From DAOTVS01 sp034436375 (GTDB lineage Bacteria; Chloroflexota; Anaerolineae; SpSt-313): a DNA stretch of 11,812 nt. The DNA is taken from the NCBI GenBank assembly GCA_034436375.1, contig DAOTVS010000160.1, forward strand, positions 1-11,812. Direction: 5' to 3'. Shown here piece after piece: positions 6,806-11,812 of the stretch. Numbering within the stretch: the stretch's first letter is position 1; each line of letters starts with the position of its first letter. A program made the translations under genes and the position numbers. The notes below the pieces were generated by a model. That model saw only the letters and a list, made by a program, of their open reading frames with translations. It searched no databases and was not told where the DNA came from.

Positions 6806-7258
6806 ATGGCAGAGGAAACCCTCGGCACCACGACTATCACCCAGATCGGCATTATCGTGCACGACATCGAGGCCAAGGCCAAGGCCTGGAGCGAGATCCT
6901 GGGCCTCCCCGTACCCCCCATCATCATCACCGACCCGGTGGAAAAGGCGCAGACCGAGTATCGAGGGGAGCTCAGTGAGGGCAGGGCCAAGCTGGCCTTT
7001 TTCAACTGCGGCCAGGTGCAGATCGAGCTGATCGAGCCCGTCGGGGGACCCAGCACCTGGAAGGAGCAGCTCGATACTCACGGCGACTCGCTCCATCACA
7101 TCGCCTTTGTCATCAAGGGTATGAAAGAGAAGATCGCCTACCTGGAGGGCAAGGGCATCTCTCTGGTGCAAAAGGGCGAGTACACCGGCGGCCGCTACGC
7201 CTACCTGGATGGTGTGGCCAAGCTGGGAGGGATCTTGGAGTTGCTGGAGAACGACTGA
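6806..7258 (+). CDS. VOC-superfamily (glyoxalase/methylmalonyl-CoA epimerase-like) metalloprotein
   Basis: A 150-residue protein with the paired beta-alpha-beta-beta-beta repeats of the vicinal oxygen chelate fold. Seen: first half TQIGIIVHDIEAKAKAWSEILGLP (12-35) ending in QIELIEP (72-78); second half SLHHIAFVI (95-103) ending in GILELLE (142-148). Likely metal-binding positions are Gln13, Glu74, His97 or His98, and Glu145. Gln13 replaces the histidine found at this place in methylmalonyl-CoA epimerase, so that specific activity is doubtful. The start is well supported by AAGGAGG six bases upstream. It lies 110 bases before the L-rhamnose isomerase gene on the same strand, hinting at a sugar-related epimerase or isomerase role, but that isomerase seems to have its own promoter. 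The substrate is unknown. Confidence 0.8.
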   Translation: MAEETLGTTTITQIGIIVHDIEAKAKAWSEILGLPVPPIIITDPVEKAQTEYRGELSEGRAKLAFFNCGQVQIELIEPVGGPSTWKEQLDTHGDSLHHIAFVIKGMKEKIAYLEGKGISLVQKGEYTGGRYAYLDGVAKLGGILELLEND

Positions 7259-7293
7259 CGAGGACAATAGGTGATGCGTATCGTGCGCCACTT

Positions 7294-7322
7294 TCGACAT
7301 TCCCCCCACTTTGTGCTATGCT
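7294..7322 (+). promoter_or_regulatory. Candidate promoter of the L-rhamnose isomerase gene
   Basis: TCGACA (7294-7299), 17 bases, then TATGCT (7317-7322). The -35 box matches consensus at five of six positions and the -10 box at four of six, with optimal spacing. The predicted start is near 7329, about 40 bases before the chosen ATG. Confidence 0.5.
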
Positions 7323-7368
7323 CACCCTCGAACGGTGGTGGAGGTTTCCCATTTCCAGGAGGATGAGC

Positions 7369-8556
7369 ATGGCATACAAAGATGAGGCTTTGCAGCGTCT
7401 GGCCGACAAGATGGCCGCGCGGGGTATGGATCTGGAGCAGGTCCTGACGGCCCTGGCGGAGCAGCGGGTAGAAGTGCCCTCTTGGGGCTTTGCGGATTCC
7501 GGCACGCGCTTCCAGGTGTTTCATCATCCAGGGGCGGCGCGCACGGCTCAGGAAAAGCTGGATGATGCGGCCCAGGTGCAGCGCTACACGGGCATCTGCC
7601 CCAGTGTGGCCCTGCATATTCCGTGGGACAAGACCGATGATTACGAGGCGCTCAAGGCCTATGCTGGCCGGCTGGGGCTGCAATTGGGCGCCATCAACCC
7701 CAACCTCTTCCAGGAAAAGGAGTACAGGCTTGGCAGCCTGTGCCATCCGTCAGCCGAGGTGCGCCGGCAGGCAGTGGACCACTGCCTGGAGTGTATCGAT
7801 ATCGCCCGCGCCACCGGTTCCAAGGCGATCAGCCTGTGGCTGGCCGATGGCACCAACTATCCCGGGCAGGATATCCTGATGGCGCGCAAGCATCGCCTGG
7901 AAGAAACCCTGCGCGAGATCTATGCGGCGATGGACCCCGATATGCGCCTGCTGGTCGAGTACAAGTTCTTCGAGCCGGCGTTCTATTCCACCGATATCCC
8001 CGACTGGGGCTTTTCGTTCCTGCTCTGTCAGAAGCTGGGCCCGCAAGCGCAGGTGCTGGTGGACCTGGGGCACCACCCCTTGGGCACCAATATCGAGCAG
8101 ATTGTGGGCACACTGCTGGATGAGGGCAAGCTCGGCGGCTTCCACTTTAACGCCAAAAAGTATGCCGATGACGACCTGATGGTCGGCTCCACCAACCCCT
8201 ATGAGCTTTTCCTGATCTTCAATGAGCTCATCGCCGCGGGTCAGCGCGCGGCGCAGGTGGCCTACATGATCGATCAGAGCCACAATGTCGAGGGCAAGAT
8301 TGGGGCCATGATCGTGTCGGTCATGAACGTGCAGACGGCCTATGCCAAGGCGCTGCTGATTGACCGCGCGGCGCTGGAGCGGGCGGCGGAGGCGGGCGAC
8401 GTTCTGGGCGGCAATGCGGTTTTGGATGATGCCTACCAGACGGATGTGCGGCCGCTGTTGGTGGAGGTGCGCCGGCGGTTGGGCGTGCCCGCCGATCCTC
8501 TGGCGGCCTATCGGGCCTCGGGGTACGAGCAAAAGATCGCGGCCGAGCGCGGGTAA
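7369..8556 (+). CDS. rhaI: L-rhamnose isomerase (RhaI type, xylose-isomerase-like TIM barrel)
   Basis: Interconverts L-rhamnose and L-rhamnulose, metal-dependent and cytoplasmic. Homologues such as the Pseudomonas stutzeri enzyme also act on other aldoses and ketoses, including D-allose and D-psicose. The protein has 395 residues. Conserved blocks: RVEVPSWGFADSGTRF (33-48), LWLADGTNYPGQD (156-168), EYKFFEPAFYSTDIPDWG (197-214), VLVDLGHHPLGTN (229-241), GFHFNAKKYADDD (257-269) and MIDQSHN (300-306). Residues expected to hold the two metals are Glu197, Asp232, His235, His259, Asp267, Asp269 and Asp302; their spacing agrees with the P. stutzeri enzyme as I remember it. Start choice: AGGAGG (7357-7362) lies six bases before the ATG at 7369 and abuts the ATG at 7363. 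No rhamnulose kinase or aldolase is present nearby, so the physiological substrate is open. Confidence 0.9.
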   Translation: MAYKDEALQRLADKMAARGMDLEQVLTALAEQRVEVPSWGFADSGTRFQVFHHPGAARTAQEKLDDAAQVQRYTGICPSVALHIPWDKTDDYEALKAYAGRLGLQLGAINPNLFQEKEYRLGSLCHPSAEVRRQAVDHCLECIDIARATGSKAISLWLADGTNYPGQDILMARKHRLEETLREIYAAMDPDMRLLVEYKFFEPAFYSTDIPDWGFSFLLCQKLGPQAQVLVDLGHHPLGTNIEQIVGTLLDEGKLGGFHFNAKKYADDDLMVGSTNPYELFLIFNELIAAGQRAAQVAYMIDQSHNVEGKIGAMIVSVMNVQTAYAKALLIDRAALERAAEAGDVLGGNAVLDDAYQTDVRPLLVEVRRRLGVPADPLAAYRASGYEQKIAAERG

Positions 8557-8660
8557 GTGATAATGCGGCGCAATGGGCGATGCGTAAGGTCGCCGTTGCG
8601 AAGCATATGCTGCTCTTGATGACGCTCGCGCCAGTACCACAACCGTACTTGAGATAAATG

Positions 8661-8851
8661 GCGCCCGGCAGCAGCCAGCGAACCTGCTCCATATCAGCCC
8701 GGCCCTGACCCGGGGCGGGGATGGGGTGGGTTGGCAGCATTTGGGCCCGCCCGTGGGCGGCCTCGGATGCAGCTAACCCACTCCACCCCCAAACAGAGCA
8801 ACCCGATGCAGAGCAGGCGATGCACATCCCGGTTAAGTTGCTGCCGGGTGT
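8661..8851 (+). repeat. Long nested inverted repeat; candidate structured RNA or degenerate mobile palindrome
   Basis: The 343 bases between rhaI and the Fur-family gene hold no credible gene but contain three nested complementary pairs. Outer: 8661-8675 with 8837-8851, 15 pairs (12 Watson-Crick, 3 G-U). Middle: CCTGCTC (8683-8689) with GAGCAGG (8811-8817). Inner: 8717-8751 with 8756-8790, 35 positions around the loop CGTG (27 Watson-Crick, 5 G-U, 3 mismatches). The G-U pairs exist only in plus-strand RNA. No U-tract follows, so a simple intrinsic terminator is unlikely. It could be the rhaI 3' untranslated region, an independent small RNA, or a decayed palindromic element. No clear promoter was found directly upstream. 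The structure is certain as sequence; its role is unknown. Confidence 0.6.
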
Positions 8852-8899
8852 GGTGCCGGGGTGAAGGCTGCCAGCTCGGGGGCGCTGACAAGCAACAGC

Positions 8900-9343
8900 T
8901 CATTCCAGTGGAGCCTCGTCATGCTGGTGGCGGCATGCAGCACAATAGCCAAAGAGGCCCATGTGGTCTGCGCGCAGGCTAAAGCCATATTCAGCCTCGA
9001 TGTGCTCGCGCAGGCCGCGCAGGATCTCATCGGGCAGCTCAATCTGCCGGCCACAGCTCAGGCAGGTGAGGTGGTGATGGGGGTGATCGGCGATGTACTC
9101 AAAAACCCGGCACTCGTCACCCAGGTCGGTCTCAGCTACCAGACCCATGTTTTTCAGCCACTGCAGGCTGCGGTAGATAGTGGCCGCGTTGATCATTGGA
9201 TAATCGGGCAGCACGCGCTGCAAAACCTCTTCCGCCGTCAGGTGGCCGGCGCCCTTGATCACATCCAACACCAGCAGACGCTGGGGAGTCAGCCGGTAGC
9301 CCCGCGCACGCAGCTCCTGGGCCGTTTCCATATGGTGGCTCAT
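8900..9343 (-). CDS. Fur-family metalloregulator
   Basis: Predicted metal-sensing dimeric repressor, 147 residues, the usual family length. Seen: winged helix DNA-binding half with RLTPQRLLVLDVI (17-29), HLTAEEVL (34-41) and recognition helix AATIYRSLQWL (53-63); dimerisation half with the histidine cluster DHPHHHLTC (86-94). Two CxxC pairs (Cys94/Cys97 and Cys134/Cys137) should form a structural zinc site. Likely sensing ligands are His34, His89-His91, Glu102 and His127. Glu102 sits where the peroxide sensor PerR carries aspartate, which favours an iron or zinc sensor over a peroxide sensor. AAAGG lies eight bases before the ATG; a second ATG at 9331 is possible. It is divergent from the flavodiiron gene, a plausible target, though no recognisable Fur box was found between them. 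Confidence 0.9.
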   Translation of the reverse strand: MSHHMETAQELRARGYRLTPQRLLVLDVIKGAGHLTAEEVLQRVLPDYPMINAATIYRSLQWLKNMGLVAETDLGDECRVFEYIADHPHHHLTCLSCGRQIELPDEILRGLREHIEAEYGFSLRADHMGLFGYCAACRHQHDEAPLE

Positions 9344-9633
9344 AGTACTTGCCTTTCCCTGTGCACCCTCAGCAAGCTTGGGTGAGAGTACAATAGCAGT
9401 TTACCACGCTTGCCCGCGGAAGAAAAGTGATTGCCAGATTGGCGGTGACCGGGCCCCATGCTTCGCGCTACCCCGTTCAGCTTTACCCCCTCACACCCTC
9501 TGGCCTGTGCCGGGCGACAGCGGAGTGGGAGATCCGTCTGTTGCCAGGGAGGCGGGCCAGTGTTGTAGTGAGACATGCAGAGGCATGCTCCAGCGATAGG
9601 TTGATTCGGCATCACCCCGGCACGTCTCTTGCT

Positions 9634-9660
9634 GGCAGGCTGGTGAGCCAGTAACCTGCC
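9634..9660. other. Compact hairpin upstream of the flavodiiron promoter
   Basis: GGCAGG-CTGG (9634-9643) pairs with CCAG (9648-9651) and CCTGCC (9655-9660), with a TGAG loop and a three-base bulge, ten pairs in all. It ends 23 bases before the extended -10 element. No T-tract follows on either strand, so it is not an obvious terminator. The remainder of 9344-9633 shows no gene or recognisable site. Confidence 0.35.
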
Positions 9661-9682
9661 TGTCAGGGGCGTTTGCAGGTCC

Positions 9683-9691
9683 TGGTATACT
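9683..9691 (+). promoter_or_regulatory. Extended -10 promoter of the flavodiiron gene
   Basis: TGG followed by TATACT (9686-9691) forms an extended -10 element; no good -35 box is found at the right distance, as is common for this promoter type. The predicted start is near 9698, giving a leader of about 83 bases. Confidence 0.5.
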
Positions 9692-9698
9692 ATGGATA

Positions 9699-9753
9699 GT
9701 TGATCAGCCTGTGGGGGCAAGCACACCTGGCCTGGCCTATCCCCATGATCAAC
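9699..9753 (+). promoter_or_regulatory. Leader hairpin of the flavodiiron gene
   Basis: GTTGATCA (9699-9706) and TGATCAAC (9746-9753) are perfect reverse complements, with GGGG (within 9713-9717) able to pair with CCCC (9741-9744) inside. The left arm starts at the predicted transcription start, so the mRNA 5' end would be base-paired. Each arm also contains the palindrome TGATCA, so a protein-binding pair of sites is an alternative. Confidence 0.4.
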
Positions 9754-9780
9754 CTCTCTCTGCAGAAAGGAGTGCCATCC

Positions 9781-11007
9781 ATGCCCGTGCAAGTTGCTGA
9801 AAACGTCTATTGGGTCGGCGCCGTAGACTGGAATGTGCGTAATTTTCACGGCTACACCTATCTCACTCCACGCGGCACGACTTATAATGCCTACCTGATC
9901 GTGGATGAGCAGATCGCCCTGGTGGATACGGTGGCCCCCGGCTTTGAGGAAGACATGATGGAGCGCATCCGCGAGCTGGTGGACCCGGCCGATATTCGCT
10001 ACCTGATCGCCAACCACGGCGAGCTGGACCATTCCGGCTCCATCCCCTATGTGCTCGACGAAGCGCCGGAGGCCGAACTCATCTGCACGCAAAAGGGCAC
10101 CGAGACCCTGGGCAGCTATTTCGGCCTCGAGGATTTCCACGTCGTCAAGACGGGCGATACCCTGCCCCTGGGCAAAAAGACGCTCAGCTTTATCGAAGCG
10201 CCCATGCTGCACTGGCCCGATACCATGTTTACCTACGATGCCGCAGATAAGCTCCTCATGCCGAACGATGCTTTTGGGCAGCATCTGGCGACCTCGCACC
10301 GCTTTGCCGACGAGGTGGATCCCTGCCAGCTGTGGGATGAAGCGGTCCGCTACTATGCCAATATCCTTACCCCCTTTAGCCGGCTGGTGCTGCGCAAGCT
10401 GGATGAAGTGGCCAAGCTCAAGCTGGATATTGCCACCATCGCGCCGAGCCATGGCGTGATCTGGCGGCGTGACGTGGGGGCTATCCTGGAGGCCTACCGC
10501 CGCTGGGCTGCGGGCGAGGCCAAGCCGAGGGTGGTCATTGCCTATGAGACGATGTGGGGCTCCACGGCTCAGCTGGCCGAGGCGCTGGCGCGAGGCGTGG
10601 CCGACGAGGGCGTGGAGGCGCTCGTGCGCAGCCTGCCCCAATCGGACCGGACGGATGTGATCGGCGAGGTGCTGGAGGCTAAGGGTGTGCTTGTGGGCTC
10701 CTCAACCCACAACCAGCACTCGCTGCTGAATATCGATTCGTTCATGCACGATCTGCGCGGCCTGCGCTTTACGGGCAAAATCGCCGCTGCCTTTGGCTCG
10801 CATGGCTGGGCGGGCGGCGCCGTGCCTGAGCTGGAGGAGGGCCTGCGCCAGGCGGGCTTTGATGTCATGGAGGCCAACCTGGCCATCAAGTGGGCGCCCG
10901 ACGCTGAGGACCTGACCCGCGCCTATACCTTCGGCCAGACGTTTGCCCAGGAGGTCAAACGCTCGCTGGCCCAGCCGGCCGAGCCCCATCATGGGACGGA
11001 GGCGTAA
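9781..11007 (+). CDS. fprA: Class A flavodiiron protein (oxygen/nitric oxide reductase)
   Basis: Reduces oxygen to water and/or nitric oxide to nitrous oxide, protecting anaerobic metabolism; cytoplasmic, with electrons usually from rubredoxin or a flavin reductase. The protein has 408 residues, normal for the two-domain class. The metallo-beta-lactamase-like domain (about 1-245) carries the diiron ligands: His79, Glu81, Asp83 and His84 in NHGELDHSG, His144 in MLHWPD, Asp163 in PNDAFGQH, and His224 in APSHG. The flavodoxin domain (about 250-395) has the FMN-phosphate loop YETMWGSTAQLA (255-266), GSSTHNQHSL (306-315) and GSHGWAGGA (339-347). There is no C-terminal rubredoxin or flavin-reductase extension, so a separate donor is needed and none is seen here. 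The start is set by AAAGGAG (9766-9772), eight bases before the ATG. A TIM-family gene follows after 14 bases. Confidence 0.95.
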   Translation: MPVQVAENVYWVGAVDWNVRNFHGYTYLTPRGTTYNAYLIVDEQIALVDTVAPGFEEDMMERIRELVDPADIRYLIANHGELDHSGSIPYVLDEAPEAELICTQKGTETLGSYFGLEDFHVVKTGDTLPLGKKTLSFIEAPMLHWPDTMFTYDAADKLLMPNDAFGQHLATSHRFADEVDPCQLWDEAVRYYANILTPFSRLVLRKLDEVAKLKLDIATIAPSHGVIWRRDVGAILEAYRRWAAGEAKPRVVIAYETMWGSTAQLAEALARGVADEGVEALVRSLPQSDRTDVIGEVLEAKGVLVGSSTHNQHSLLNIDSFMHDLRGLRFTGKIAAAFGSHGWAGGAVPELEEGLRQAGFDVMEANLAIKWAPDAEDLTRAYTFGQTFAQEVKRSLAQPAEPHHGTEA

Positions 11008-11021
11008 AACGTACGAGGCTT

Positions 11022-11795
11022 ATGCGCCAACCTTTCGCACTGACCAACTGGAAAATGGCCATGACGGTGGCCGAAAGCCGGGTTTTCGCCGAGCGCTTTA
11101 TCGCGCTGGCGGGTGATCTGCTGTCGCGGGTGGAGGTGTTGATCTGCCCGCCGTGCACGGCCCTTTACCCGCTGGCGCAGGAGCTGCGCGGGCGCGGGGT
11201 GGCCCTTGGGGGGCAGGACGTCTCGCCCTTCTCGGACGCCGCGCATACCGCGCAGATCTCGGCGGCGCTGCTGGCGGATGAGGCCCTGGGCTGCCGCTAC
11301 GTGCTGCTGGGCCATTGGGAGGTGCGGCGCGACCGGGGGGATGACGACGCCCGGGTGAACGCCAAGGCCCACCGCGCGCTGGAGGCAGGGTTGCATCCGC
11401 TGCTGGCGGTCGGTGAGGCGGCCGACCGGCGCGGGGAGGCCTTCAGCGACCTGGAGCGCCAGCTTCCGGCCCTGCTGCGGGGGTTCTCGGCCGAGCAGGC
11501 GGCGGGGGCGGTGTTCATGTACGAGCCCGAGTGGACCATCGGCGTAGCTGAGCCCGCCCCGCAGGAACACATCGCCCTGGCCTGCGAGCTGATCCGCGCC
11601 TGGCTGCACGAGCGCTATGGCGCGGGGACGGCGGACGCCGCGCGCATTATCTACGGCGGCTCGGTCACCCCGGAATACGCCGCCGAGCTGCTGCGCGCAC
11701 CCGATATCGACGGCCTCGGCGCTACCCGGCGCGGCCGCGACCCGCAGTCGTGGGCGCAGATTGTGAGGTTGATTGCAGAGGCGAAAGGCAGGTAG
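11022..11795 (+). CDS. Divergent triosephosphate-isomerase-family protein
   Basis: A 257-residue (beta/alpha)8 protein of the triosephosphate isomerase family. The catalytic core is kept: TNWKM (8-12) with Asn9 and Lys11, His98 and Glu100 in LGHWEVRR, Glu168 in YEPEWTIG, and the loop-7 YGGSV (211-215). Several family-defining positions differ: the GHSERR motif reads GHWEVRR; the flexible loop 6 reads EPEWTIGVAEPA; and the C-terminal phosphate-binding loop, normally with GGAS, reads DGLGATRRGRDPQ (230-242). It may therefore be a glycolytic enzyme of an unusual lineage or a paralogue for another sugar phosphate, such as the erythrulose-phosphate isomerases of tetritol catabolism, which belong to this family. 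The start ATG has GAGG three bases upstream. It probably shares the flavodiiron transcript, a combination with no clear metabolic logic. Confidence 0.85.
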   Translation: MRQPFALTNWKMAMTVAESRVFAERFIALAGDLLSRVEVLICPPCTALYPLAQELRGRGVALGGQDVSPFSDAAHTAQISAALLADEALGCRYVLLGHWEVRRDRGDDDARVNAKAHRALEAGLHPLLAVGEAADRRGEAFSDLERQLPALLRGFSAEQAAGAVFMYEPEWTIGVAEPAPQEHIALACELIRAWLHERYGAGTADAARIIYGGSVTPEYAAELLRAPDIDGLGATRRGRDPQSWAQIVRLIAEAKGR

Positions 11796-11812
11796 AGGTT
11801 CTAGCCCGCCAG

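Noticed and set aside
6557..7309. A 250-codon minus-strand frame covering the VOC gene
   Set aside because: The VOC gene opposite has a strong ribosome site and both fold halves; this frame has no motif.
7750..8640. Long minus-strand open frame opposite rhaI
   Set aside because: Antisense to the metal-ligand core of a well-conserved isomerase; no ribosome site or domain.
8717..8790. Reading the 35-position hairpin as a simple rho-independent terminator
   Set aside because: No T-tract follows on either strand, and the stem is far longer than usual for a terminator.
9344..9352. GCAAGTA just upstream of the Fur-family start as another DeoR operator
   Set aside because: A single 7-base match is expected by chance in a window of this size and lacks the phased repeats seen at 6523-6552.
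9700..9780. N-terminal extension of the flavodiiron protein from a TTG at 9700
   Set aside because: The ATG at 9781 has a strong ribosome site and matches the family N-terminus; the extension would begin essentially at the predicted transcription start.
9340..10641. A 433-codon open frame on the minus strand opposite the flavodiiron gene
   Set aside because: It lies antisense to a gene with all diiron ligands intact. Its composition is what GC-rich third positions produce, and no family motif is visible.
1..11812. tRNA, rRNA, CRISPR arrays, insertion sequences, attachment sites
   Set aside because: I read both strands for cloverleaf arms, regular repeat-spacer patterns and transposase motifs and found none that could be supported.

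Overview
The window is GC-rich bacterial DNA, densely packed, with strong Shine-Dalgarno sites and sigma70-like promoters. The taxon cannot be fixed from sequence alone. A DeoR-controlled hexitol-phosphate operon, a Pseudomonas-type L-rhamnose isomerase, a Fur-family repressor and a flavodiiron protein together suggest an anaerobic or microaerobic carbohydrate degrader. Chloroflexota (Anaerolineae-like) is my best guess, held weakly.

Left half (1-6504, minus strand). Six genes read as one operon from a promoter near 6554-6582: a DeoR-type repressor, a 583-residue SorE-like medium-chain dehydrogenase, SrlD (sorbitol-6-phosphate 2-dehydrogenase), MtlD (mannitol-1-phosphate 5-dehydrogenase), a 1-phosphofructokinase-family kinase and a second PfkB-family kinase that runs off the left edge. 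Four of the five junctions are tight: two stop/start overlaps or near-overlaps and gaps of 9 and 30 bases. The enzymes converge on fructose 6-phosphate: a SorE-like enzyme would make sorbitol 6-phosphate from a ketose phosphate, SrlD and MtlD oxidise hexitol phosphates to fructose 6-phosphate, and a kinase would pass it into glycolysis. No transporter or PTS component is visible.

Middle (6505-8899, plus strand). The 300-base divergent region holds the operon promoter, a perfect 8-bp dyad across its -35 box, and three repeats spaced about one helical turn just downstream of its -10 box. A VOC-fold protein and an L-rhamnose isomerase follow, each with its own candidate promoter. The 343 bases after the isomerase contain no convincing gene but hold a striking nested inverted repeat (8661-8851) with a 35-position terminal hairpin.

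Right part (8900-11812). A Fur-family regulator (minus) is divergent from a class A flavodiiron protein (plus), with 437 bases between them carrying an extended -10 promoter and a leader hairpin. A divergent triosephosphate-isomerase-family gene follows 14 bases after the flavodiiron gene.

The most interesting items are the SorE-like enzyme with a duplicated Rossmann module, the nested hairpin region at 8661-8851, the two-operator promoter of the hexitol operon, and the TIM-family protein with altered phosphate-binding loops.
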